A stretch of 24,061 nt of DNA. Source: CAYNTG01 sp964400105 (GTDB taxonomy: Bacteria > UBP14 > UBA6098). The notes under the pieces were generated by a model that did no database searches, had not been told where the DNA came from, and was given only the letters and a program-made list of their open reading frames with translations. Positions 14,099-21,749 of the stretch are shown here, piece after piece (position 1 is the first letter of the stretch; each line of letters opens with the position of its first letter). The stretch covers positions 1 to 24,061 of the forward strand of contig CAYNTG010000029.1 in assembly GCA_964400105.1 (NCBI GenBank), read 5' to 3'. A program made the position numbers and the translations under genes.

Positions 14099-15313
14099 AT
14101 GCTTGCCCTAATCGACGATGAGGATTATATTTATTCTATGTTCAAAAGTGTGAGAATAGGTTTGGAACGATTACCGGAGATGAGAAAAAGCCTCCCTGTC
14201 GGCGAATCTCCGGCGCTGCTTGGGAGCGTCGCCTCGGTTTCTGGCGACCTTTGTGCATCGATAGATTTTCTCCTCGGCAACGGCATTCCAATCGGTTCGA
14301 TCTTCGGACCGCAACACGGCTATTTAGTTACCGATCAAGCAAATATGGTCGAATGGGATGGTGCTGTAGATCGAAGGACCGGGCTACGCATCCATTCGCT
14401 TTACGGGAAAAATCGCCGCCCAACACCGGAGATGCTCGACGGCGTTTCATCGCTCATAATCGACCTTCAGGACATCGGCGCACGCTATTACACATATATC
14501 TGGACGGCGCTGCTTTGCCTTCGCGCTTGTGCCAAAAAGGGCATTCCGGTCATCGTTCTCGACCGGCCAAACCCGATCGACGGCGTGACGCTCGAAGGCC
14601 CCGGCATATCCAACGACTTCGAAAGCTTTGTCGGGTTATCGTCCATACCAATTCGGCATGGCTGCACGATAGGCGAGCTTATGCGCATTTTCGCGCGGCG
14701 AGAGGGATTTGAAAATGCGCTCCATGTCGTCGGGATGGAGGGATGGTCGCGCGGGATGCGCTGGCCGGATACCGGCCTTCCGTGGGTATCCCCCTCCCCC
14801 AACATGCCGAATTTTTCGACGGCGGCGCTATATCCGGGCGGATGCCTTATCGAGGGAACGAATCTTTCCGAGGGACGCGGGACGACGCTCCCGTTTCATC
14901 TGGTCGGCGCACCGTGGAGTGACGGCTACGATCTCGCGGCGGCACTCGACGCGGAGGAAAAGCTTTCGGGGGTGGCTTTCAGGCCGACGACATTTAAGCC
15001 GTGTTTCGATAAGTTCGCAGGCCGAATCTGCAACGGAATCCAGATTCATATCGTGGATTATTCGCTTTTCGAGCCGGTTTTGACATTTTATTCCATTATT
15101 AGAAATTTTAAACGGCTGTTTCCGGGCGATTTCCGATGGGCATCTCCGCCTTATGAATACGAGTTCGAGAAGCCGCCAATCGACATCCTCGCCGGAGGTC
15201 CGCAGATTCGTGAATCGGTCGAGGCGGACGTCCCCGGCACCGAGCTAAAATCGATATGGCAGGGTTTCACGGAACAATTCGAATCGGAACGCCGGGAAGG
15301 GCTTCTTTATTGA
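14099..15313 (+). CDS. namZ: NamZ-like exo-beta-N-acetylmuramidase (DUF1343, GH171)
   Basis: A 404-residue protein with the full DUF1343 signature: FGPQHGYL (69-76), TGLRIHSLYGKNRRPTPEML (94-113), IIDLQDIGARYYTYI (120-134), VIVLDRPNPIDG (151-162), PSPNMPN (232-238), and EGTNLSEGRGTTLPFHLVGA (252-271). Characterised NamZ removes N-acetylmuramic acid from the non-reducing end of peptidoglycan fragments. No signal peptide is visible, so it would act in the cytoplasm on imported fragments, unlike many secreted relatives. The usual PEHG motif is PQHG here (Glu to Gln at 72). The first 13 residues are atypical, and ATG 14138 is an alternative start. It heads a tight operon with the murU- and amgK-like genes. 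Confidence 0.87.
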   Translation: MLALIDDEDYIYSMFKSVRIGLERLPEMRKSLPVGESPALLGSVASVSGDLCASIDFLLGNGIPIGSIFGPQHGYLVTDQANMVEWDGAVDRRTGLRIHSLYGKNRRPTPEMLDGVSSLIIDLQDIGARYYTYIWTALLCLRACAKKGIPVIVLDRPNPIDGVTLEGPGISNDFESFVGLSSIPIRHGCTIGELMRIFARREGFENALHVVGMEGWSRGMRWPDTGLPWVSPSPNMPNFSTAALYPGGCLIEGTNLSEGRGTTLPFHLVGAPWSDGYDLAAALDAEEKLSGVAFRPTTFKPCFDKFAGRICNGIQIHIVDYSLFEPVLTFYSIIRNFKRLFPGDFRWASPPYEYEFEKPPIDILAGGPQIRESVEADVPGTELKSIWQGFTEQFESERREGLLY

Positions 15314-15314
15314 A

Positions 15315-16202
15315 ATGGACGCAATAATCCTATCGGCCGGTGAGGGAACGAGGCTTCGCCCGATGACACTTCATCGACCAAAGCCTTTGATACCGGTGCT
15401 CTGCGAACCGATTTTCGAACATATCATTTCGTCTCTCGAAGCGAGCGGGATTTATCGAGCCGCCGTGAATTTATGGCATCTCCGCGATGAATTTGCAAAT
15501 TACATCGAAAATCGGAGTGCATCCGCCTTCGAGACTATCGCCGTTTTTGAGAGACAAATACTCGGCACCGGCGGCGGAATTGTGAACGCCGCCCTCGCTC
15601 TCGACGGCGACGAACCGATACTCGTCCACAACGGCGATATCTACGCCGATATCGATTTCGCCGAAGCGATCAGAAGCCATCGAAGATCGGGAGCGCTTTT
15701 GACATTGCTCGTCCGCGACGGAGCTGCGGAGATCGCAGCGGAGGGCGAGGCGGTCGTCGATATCGCCGGGAAAACCGGATGTCGCGGGAGTGCGACGTTC
15801 AAGTTTACGGGAATCGCCATATGGGAAAGGGCGGCTCTTTTTGCGCTTCCACGACCCGGAACACCCGGCTGTGCGCTCGAAGCCATCGCACATCTCATCG
15901 AATCTCACCCCGGCTCGGTCCGCACCTTTCATATCGGAGATGCATTCTGGTTCGATATCGGCACGCCGGAGGCGTATCTCGATCTCCATAAGCGTCTTAT
16001 CGGCGAACGCGGAGTCTTCCCAAAAAATCTTTCGATCCCGCCGGGCGTGAATCTCGGCGGCTTTATTTGTGCTTGCGAAGGGGCACGGATCGGCGCGGGA
16101 GCGCGGCTTCGCGATGTTGTTATATGGCCGGGCGGTATCGTCCCGCCCGGAACGAGACTCGATCGCGCTGTGGTAGGTCCTTTCGGGATATTTCGCTTAT
16201 GA
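15315..16202 (+). CDS. murU: MurU-like sugar-1-phosphate nucleotidyltransferase
   Basis: A 295-residue protein. The nucleotide-binding loop is LSAGEGTRLRPMTLHRPKPL (6-25), the metal-binding Asp108 lies in HNGDIYADID, and WFDIGTPEAYLDLH (212-225) closes the transferase domain. Residues 235-295 add a short left-handed beta-helix-like tail (GVNLGGFICACEGARIGAGA ... VIWPGG), which the smaller Pseudomonas MurU lacks. Sequence alone supports only a sugar-1-phosphate uridylyl- or guanylyltransferase. The position between NamZ and AmgK homologues makes MurNAc-1-phosphate uridylyltransferase the best call. The gene begins 1 nt after the namZ stop and overlaps the kinase start by 4 nt. Confidence 0.78.
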   Translation: MDAIILSAGEGTRLRPMTLHRPKPLIPVLCEPIFEHIISSLEASGIYRAAVNLWHLRDEFANYIENRSASAFETIAVFERQILGTGGGIVNAALALDGDEPILVHNGDIYADIDFAEAIRSHRRSGALLTLLVRDGAAEIAAEGEAVVDIAGKTGCRGSATFKFTGIAIWERAALFALPRPGTPGCALEAIAHLIESHPGSVRTFHIGDAFWFDIGTPEAYLDLHKRLIGERGVFPKNLSIPPGVNLGGFICACEGARIGAGARLRDVVIWPGGIVPPGTRLDRAVVGPFGIFRL

Positions 16203-17140
16203 TCGACGATTCGAGAATTCGAGATTTACTCGGTCGAGCGGGATTTGCCGAGGATTCGCACGCGGTAAAACTTGCGGGCGCGGGTTCCGATAGATCGTTT
16301 TATCGAATAACATCTCGCGGTAAAACCGCAATCCTCATGACCGGAACCGGCCATGGGGCCTCGCTTCCCGAATGGTTCCTCATTCATCGATTTCTGCACG
16401 ATCTCGGTTTTAATAACATCCCGGATCTGTTCGTGGCGAACCTTGCGATACCGGCAATCCTCGTCGAGGACCTCGGCGAAATGCCTCCACCTCGAATCGA
16501 GGATTATAATATGATCGCCGGGGAACTCGCGCGGCTTCAAACGGTCGCCGTTGGGGCTATCGAAAGATGCCCGACGGTTTTGAATAGACCATTCGATTTC
16601 GATGCTTTCAGGTATGAATCGCGCTATTTTTCCAACGAATATCTCGCAAAATATCGCGGCATTTCAGCCGAATCTATCGATCGACTTTCCGATGAATTCG
16701 ATCTCATCGCGGAGATGCTGTCGAAACTCCAGAAAACATTTTGCCACAGGGATTTCCAATCGAGCAATATCGCTATAATCGATGGGCGTTTGCGTATAAT
16801 CGATTTCCAATCGGCGAGACTCGGCCCGGCCGAATACGACCTTGCGAGCCTTCTATGGGATTCGCGCATAAAGATCGCCGATGCGGATCGAGCATCTATC
16901 GCGGACGGCTTTTTCGATGAAACGAATCGATTCTATGAAAGCCGCGACATATTTTATCGAAATCTGCATCTCGCCGCCCTTTCGCGGACGATGCAGTCCC
17001 TCGGCGCGTATTGTTATCTGACATTCGAGAAGAACAAGCCAGCCTTCAAATGCTTGATACAGCCTGCAGAAAAAGCCCTGCTCGACCTTATCCGCAGGAC
17101 GGGATTTCTTTCGTCATCGGTGGATATGCTAATTCGATGA
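16199..17140 (+). CDS. amgK: AmgK-like anomeric MurNAc/GlcNAc kinase (aminoglycoside phosphotransferase family)
   Basis: A 313-residue protein of the APH kinase fold. The catalytic loop is CHRDFQSSNI (182-191; Asp185, Asn190) and the metal-binding Asp202 lies in IIDFQSARLGPAEYDLASLL, a sequence typical of the AmgK group. The N-terminal GAGSDRSFYRI (28-37) is the glycine-rich ATP loop. AmgK phosphorylates MurNAc and GlcNAc at C1, feeding MurU. The ATG overlaps the murU stop (ATGA), and the next plus-strand base pairs contain no further gene, so it ends the operon. Confidence 0.83.
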   Translation: MIDDSRIRDLLGRAGFAEDSHAVKLAGAGSDRSFYRITSRGKTAILMTGTGHGASLPEWFLIHRFLHDLGFNNIPDLFVANLAIPAILVEDLGEMPPPRIEDYNMIAGELARLQTVAVGAIERCPTVLNRPFDFDAFRYESRYFSNEYLAKYRGISAESIDRLSDEFDLIAEMLSKLQKTFCHRDFQSSNIAIIDGRLRIIDFQSARLGPAEYDLASLLWDSRIKIADADRASIADGFFDETNRFYESRDIFYRNLHLAALSRTMQSLGAYCYLTFEKNKPAFKCLIQPAEKALLDLIRRTGFLSSSVDMLIR

Positions 17141-17209
17141 AAGTAAGTAAGTAGATAATATGTCAATTATAACACTGAAAATAAACCCATTTAACGCAAC
17201 ACTACCAGA

Positions 17210-18373
17210 TTATATAATTTCCGAAAGGAAGCTTGTCCCATCGATCGTCGGTTCGGTTCCGAGAAAATTGGCGACCGTTTGGCCGAGATCGGCGAATGTC
17301 ATCCGATCGGGGACTCTTCCGGGTCTGATTTCGCTTCCCCACATAACGAGCGGAACGATCTCGCGGCTATGGTCTGTGCTCGGTGTAGTTGGATCGTTGC
17401 CGTGGTCGGCGGTTATAAAAAGCAGGTCTCCCGGATGCATAGCGCCCATGATCGACGGCAGCGCATCGTCGAACTCCAGCATACCTTGAGCGAGGCCGCG
17501 CGGATCGTTGCGATGTCCCCAGAGCATGTCGAAATCGACCAAGTTCGTGAATATGAGGCCGCTGTCGGTTTCCTTTATAAGACGGCGTGTCTCGGCTATT
17601 CCCTCGGAATTTGAGTGTGTGAAAACCGCCTCCGTAATTCCGACTCCGGCGAAAAGGTCCTTAATCTTCCCGACAGAGATTACCGGAAGGCCAGCTCTTT
17701 CGACATTCGTCAAAAGGGTCGGTTTTGACGGCTCTACGGAGAAATCCCGCCGCTTCGGAGTGCGGACATAATCGCCCTTTTTTCCGACAAATGGCCTCGC
17801 AATAACCCTTCCGACTCTATCGTCGCCGACAAGAATATTTCGGGCGATGCGGCACCAATCATAAAGCAGACCGACCGGAACGATATCCTCGTGCGCGGCG
17901 ATCTGGAAAACGGAATCGGCGCTGGTGTAGATAATCGGTTTGCCGGTAGCGACATGCTCGTCGCCGAGTCGCTGGATAATCTCCGTTCCGCTGGCGACTA
18001 CATTGCCTATCGTTCCGCGACCGATTTTTTTCTCGAATGAATCGATGATCGTCAGCGGAAATCCGTATGGATATGTTGGAAAAGCCTTGTTGGTAATCAA
18101 GCCAGCAAGCTCCCAATGGCCAGTGGTCGAGTCCTTTCCCTTGGATTTCGGAAACAAGCGTGTAAAGGCTCCCTCGACAATATCTGTAGGCGGTGTGCCG
18201 GGGATTTCGTCGAGGTTACCTATACCCAACCGCCCGAGGTTTGGCATCTCGAGGCCACCGACCGCCGCCGCCGTGTGCGGAAGTGTTGCGCTGCCGAGAT
18301 CGTTGTATTCGTAGGCATCCGGGGCTTCCGCGATTCCCACGCCATCGAGTATTATTATTATGGCTTTTTTCAT
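17210..18373 (-). CDS. deoB: Phosphopentomutase
   Basis: A 387-residue member of the alkaline-phosphatase-like metalloenzyme superfamily. It interconverts (deoxy)ribose 1- and 5-phosphates in nucleoside salvage. Key sites are Asp10 in IIILDGVGIAEAPDA, the phosphorylated Thr in KDSTTGHWE (80-88), NLVDFDMLWGHR, ITADHGNDPTTPSTDHSRE carrying the Mn ligands, and a cap domain around 100-220. Length is normal. It lies 189 nt downstream of nth on the same strand, with its own short leader. Confidence 0.93.
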   Translation of the reverse strand: MKKAIIIILDGVGIAEAPDAYEYNDLGSATLPHTAAAVGGLEMPNLGRLGIGNLDEIPGTPPTDIVEGAFTRLFPKSKGKDSTTGHWELAGLITNKAFPTYPYGFPLTIIDSFEKKIGRGTIGNVVASGTEIIQRLGDEHVATGKPIIYTSADSVFQIAAHEDIVPVGLLYDWCRIARNILVGDDRVGRVIARPFVGKKGDYVRTPKRRDFSVEPSKPTLLTNVERAGLPVISVGKIKDLFAGVGITEAVFTHSNSEGIAETRRLIKETDSGLIFTNLVDFDMLWGHRNDPRGLAQGMLEFDDALPSIMGAMHPGDLLFITADHGNDPTTPSTDHSREIVPLVMWGSEIRPGRVPDRMTFADLGQTVANFLGTEPTIDGTSFLSEII

Positions 18374-18562
18374 TATGCCTGAAAGATATATCCAGTATAT
18401 GTTTTTGTAAAGGGCATTTTTGTAAAATAACCTTGTTTGATCGAAGCGATATAAATTAATATCGATTTTTTTGAACTACCGTCGGTTGTCGTTATTAGTG
18501 AAGTGGATATATAGTTGCTTGAATAATCCCGTTCACCGATTCTGCCGTTAAAACATTCAATA

Positions 18563-19231
18563 TCACAACGACGCGCCATAATCGCAGACGCTTTCGAGCG
18601 GGCATTGCCTGCATTTTTGGTTGCGCGGCTTGCATATCGATTTGCCGAGTTGGATAATATTCCAATGCAGGTCCTTCATCAATTCCGGCGGACAGATTCC
18701 CGTCATCGCCCGCTGGATTTTGATAGCCGACGTTCCAATAGGAAACCATCCGACGCGACCAAGAATCCTTCGAATATGCGTATCGACCGGGAAATATGGC
18801 GCACCTCGATGAAAAAGTAAAAACACCGCCGCCGTTTTCTCGCCGATTCCTTTTTGGGAAACGAGCCATTCGAACGCCTCGTCATGCGGGATTTTCAGGA
18901 GAAAATCCGCAGAATATCCACCGGTTTTTTCGTGAATGGTTTCGATTAGCGCCTTAATTCGCGGCGCGCGCCGGTTCTTCATTCCAGCCGGCTCGATAGC
19001 ATCGGCTACCTCGTCGAGGTCAGCGTTCGCGACTTTTTCCCAACTGTCGAATCGTTCGATAAGCCTATTATATCCGATGTCGCGGTTGTGGTCCGATGTG
19101 TTTTGTGAAAGCAGTCCGGCGATAAGCGCCCCGGAAGTTCCACCACGGCGCTGCGGTTTATTCGCTTTACCAAATTCCTCGATAAGAATATGGTTGACGA
19201 AACGTATATTATCTTCGTTTAGGTAGGTCAT
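18563..19231 (-). CDS. nth: Endonuclease III-like DNA glycosylase/AP lyase
   Basis: A 222-residue base-excision-repair enzyme. The helix-hairpin-helix is KGIGEKTAAVFLLF with catalytic Lys132. Asp150 lies in FPVDTHIRRI. The 4Fe-4S loop is C200-x6-C207-x2-C210-x5-C216, exactly the Nth spacing. LLSQNTSD (40-47) is the usual LSQxTxD segment. I start at MTYLNED because family members begin there; this ATG lies inside the end of the thioesterase gene (23-nt overlap), with GAAAAAG just before it. An upstream in-frame ATG at 19282 would add an unlikely 17 residues. Confidence 0.9.
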   Translation of the reverse strand: MTYLNEDNIRFVNHILIEEFGKANKPQRRGGTSGALIAGLLSQNTSDHNRDIGYNRLIERFDSWEKVANADLDEVADAIEPAGMKNRRAPRIKALIETIHEKTGGYSADFLLKIPHDEAFEWLVSQKGIGEKTAAVFLLFHRGAPYFPVDTHIRRILGRVGWFPIGTSAIKIQRAMTGICPPELMKDLHWNIIQLGKSICKPRNQKCRQCPLESVCDYGASL

Positions 19232-19640
19232 CTTTTTCGATAACGAAATATTTAGCGGTTCCCGTTGCAACGATCTCGCCATCCGGCGATCTTATCTCGC
19301 CTTCGGCCATATAAAGACGCGAACCTGTTTTTAATAACCTCGCACGGACCTCGTGCTCGATCCCAGCGAAAACCGGACTTTTGAAGCGGATAGAGGCTTC
19401 ACATGTGAGATAGTATTTCCTATATCGCTCCCATCCGGTCCAACCCATGATTTCGTCGAGGACGGCGGAGATGATCCCGCCGTGGGCGATTCCAGGGTAT
19501 CCGCAATGCTCGGCTTTAGGTGCCCAGAATGTGCGGACCTCGTCGCCCTTTATCTCGAACGTTAAATTCAACCCGTATTCGTTCTTTGGCCCGCATATAA
19601 AGCAGGTTTCCGCCTTTGGTATTTTTTTCCATTTGTTCAT
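19209..19640 (-). CDS. Hotdog-fold thioesterase (PaaI/4HBT family)
   Basis: A 143-residue single hotdog domain. The hallmark is AHGGIISAVLDEIMGW (52-67), holding the HGG turn and the Asp62/Glu63 pair on the central helix. Strands ASIRFKSPVFAGIEHEVRA and LYMAEGEIRSPDGEIVATGT follow. An N-terminal CFICGPKN (13-20) with two Cys is common in this subgroup. It probably hydrolyses an acyl-CoA; the substrate is unknown. It overlaps nth by 23 nt, so the two are co-expressed. Confidence 0.82.
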   Translation of the reverse strand: MNKWKKIPKAETCFICGPKNEYGLNLTFEIKGDEVRTFWAPKAEHCGYPGIAHGGIISAVLDEIMGWTGWERYRKYYLTCEASIRFKSPVFAGIEHEVRARLLKTGSRLYMAEGEIRSPDGEIVATGTAKYFVIEKDDLPKRR

Positions 19641-19737
19641 TTTGTCAATAATGATAGTCGCGAATTTTTTTTAATCAAGATATGGAAAGCTTTAGGTATT
19701 AATCTTAAAATTATATCAGCGCTTAAAGTATCTATCT

Positions 19738-20223
19738 CTATCCGGTGCGAATTCGATCGACGATACGGCTTATAAGCATCGAGGTGGCCTCCTCCAAAGC
19801 CTGTTCTCGACTCTTTGTGGATTCATCCACCGGGTATGTCGCAAATCCCTCGAAACTCGTTTCCCATATCGCCTTATCCTCACCGGCCTTCGCAAAACGG
19901 ACCTTCGCACGAACGGTAACCCGGAAATCCAGCGGCTCCTCGCCCGATGTATATGAATAGGCTTCGTTTTCGTAAGCCGTTATCGTTCCGCCGATAATAG
20001 ATTGAGCCGCATCTGAGCCGACCAGTTTCAAAACCGAGCCGCCGTATAACTCTTCGATCAATTTCTCGGTTATCGTAAGGGGCAATTCATATCGATCTGT
20101 TTCATTGCCGAAAGCCTCGACAAATATCGTTTCGATATCGCCGTAGGGCTTTAAAGTAAAGCTATACCAGCACCCTCCAAAAAGCAGAAATGCAGCTACA
20201 GATATAATGATCGCACGCTTCAT
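19738..20223 (-). CDS. lptE: LptE-like LPS-assembly lipoprotein
   Basis: A 161-residue protein. The lipoprotein signal is MKRAIIISVAAFLLFGGC (Cys18). It is followed by WYSF ... IETIFVEAFGNETDRYELPL, TITEKLIEELYG, IGGTITAYENEAYSYTSG and a lysine/arginine-rich end, the usual order of the LptE family. LptE plugs the LptD outer-membrane barrel that inserts lipopolysaccharide. Detection of LptE homologues outside Proteobacteria is weak by nature, so the call rests on this pattern. The start overlaps the hutI stop by 4 nt (ATGA), with GGTGG 5 nt upstream. Confidence 0.72.
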   Translation of the reverse strand: MKRAIIISVAAFLLFGGCWYSFTLKPYGDIETIFVEAFGNETDRYELPLTITEKLIEELYGGSVLKLVGSDAAQSIIGGTITAYENEAYSYTSGEEPLDFRVTVRAKVRFAKAGEDKAIWETSFEGFATYPVDESTKSREQALEEATSMLISRIVDRIRTG

Positions 20224-21488
20224 CTTACCACCTCTATGCGACCGTTTTTAATCACTGTTTGTAAAATATTCGTGCCGTAGAAATATGGAATTAGTCTGTA
20301 ATCAGGTGCATCCCATATCACAAGGTCGGCCATTTTACCCACGCTGATAGAGCCTAATCTCTCGCCCATTCCGATAGCGAATGCTGCATTCAATGTCGCC
20401 GCCGCCCAAACCTCCTCCGGGGTCATTTTCATACAGACACATCCCAGGCTCATTATAAGTGGAAGGTTCACCGTCGGTGAGCTTCCGGGATTGAAATCCG
20501 TTGCCAGCGCTACGATTGCCCCGGCATCGATAAGCTCCCTCGCCGGCGCGAATTTCCCCTTACCAAGAAACAGCGATGTCCCCGGCAGCAGCGTTGCGAC
20601 GGTGTTCGATTTTGCGATCATCTCGATCCCCTTAGGCGATACCTCGATCATATGATCGACGCTTGTCGCCCCAAGCTCGACTCCAAGCTCCGTCCCGCCC
20701 ATCGGCTCGATCTCGTCGGCGTGAAGTTTCACTCCAAGCCCCAATTCCTTCGCTCTGGTGCAAATCCGGCGCGTCCTATCGAGGTCGAATACTCCGACCT
20801 CACAAAATACATCGCAAAATTTCGCTAAATCTTGCTCGACAACCATCGGAAGCATCTCATCGCATATCAGGTCCACATAGTCGTCGATTCCGCCGTCGCG
20901 ATACTCCTCCGGAACCTCGTGCGCACCCATAAAAGTCGGAACCAGATCGAGCTTTCCCGTCTGCCCGAGATAGCGTATCGCCTGCAACATTGCCATCTCG
21001 CTCTCGGTAGATAATCCATACCCCGATTTCGCTTCCGCAGTAGTCGTTCCGTACGACATCATCCATTCCAGATAGCGGCTACTTTCGGCGGCCATCTTTT
21101 CACGCGAGAACCGGCGTGTTTTCCGCGATGTATTAAGGATTCCGCCGCCGGCTTCGGCTATCTCCATGTAGCTCTTTCCCTCGATGCGCATCGCAAACTC
21201 TTTTTCGCGTGTTCCGGCAAAGATCGGATGCGTATGTGAATCGATCAGCCCCGGAGTGACGATCTTTCCCTTCGCATCGATAACACGCGTGTCGCCGTCT
21301 ATCTCGATCTCGGATAGCAGATCGTGCGTCTCGCCGTATGCGACGATATTGTCGCCCGATATGGCTATCGCTCCCTTCTCGACGATACCGATATCGCGCA
21401 TTTTGGAACCATGCAACGGCACTCTTCCACCGTATTCGTCGAGGGTTATTAGCTGCTCGGCACCGACGATCAAGGCGTTAATCTTCAT
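20220..21488 (-). CDS. hutI: Imidazolonepropionase
   Basis: A 422-residue amidohydrolase. It opens the ring of 4-imidazolone-5-propionate to N-formimino-glutamate in histidine breakdown. Metal and substrate motifs are in order: DSHTHPIFAGTR (83-94), AEAGGGI, GTTTAEAKSGYGL (147-159), FMGAHEVP, LHADEI (255-260), and ALATDFNPGSSPT (328-339) with Asp331. The ATG at 21488 is chosen since GGAGG lies 10 nt upstream; a TTG three codons earlier is too close to that site. No hutH, hutU or other histidine genes are nearby. lptE overlaps its end. Confidence 0.94.
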   Translation of the reverse strand: MKINALIVGAEQLITLDEYGGRVPLHGSKMRDIGIVEKGAIAISGDNIVAYGETHDLLSEIEIDGDTRVIDAKGKIVTPGLIDSHTHPIFAGTREKEFAMRIEGKSYMEIAEAGGGILNTSRKTRRFSREKMAAESSRYLEWMMSYGTTTAEAKSGYGLSTESEMAMLQAIRYLGQTGKLDLVPTFMGAHEVPEEYRDGGIDDYVDLICDEMLPMVVEQDLAKFCDVFCEVGVFDLDRTRRICTRAKELGLGVKLHADEIEPMGGTELGVELGATSVDHMIEVSPKGIEMIAKSNTVATLLPGTSLFLGKGKFAPARELIDAGAIVALATDFNPGSSPTVNLPLIMSLGCVCMKMTPEEVWAAATLNAAFAIGMGERLGSISVGKMADLVIWDAPDYRLIPYFYGTNILQTVIKNGRIEVVR

Positions 21489-21749
21489 ATTAATCAAACC
21501 TCCAAGGTTATTGGTTAGAAAATATACGACATGGCGCCTTGTGTCAAGGATGACTTAATAGACAGCGCTACAAATTGGATTTCGAGAGATGTAGTGTTTC
21601 GAAAAAAATCCAATCGATTGTGCCGCAAATTTCGACTGGCACACCCGGTGCTATGTCCTTCGGACGCACCGGCGCCCACACTCCAACACCCCTTCACTCG
21701 CGCCAGCCCGGATCGAGACTTCTTCGATGATCTAAGCTTAAAATTTGGC
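21489..21749. other. Intergenic region with nested hairpin
   Basis: No gene is supported. Bases 21645-21672 form a strong nested hairpin (CCGGTGC ... GTCC-TTC-GGAC ... GCACCGG). On the minus strand, TGTGCC ... GGCACA followed after 11 nt by seven Ts (near 21600-21645) is a weak terminator candidate for the leucine-rich-repeat gene. The GGAGG ribosome-binding site of hutI lies at 21499-21503. Confidence 0.45.
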
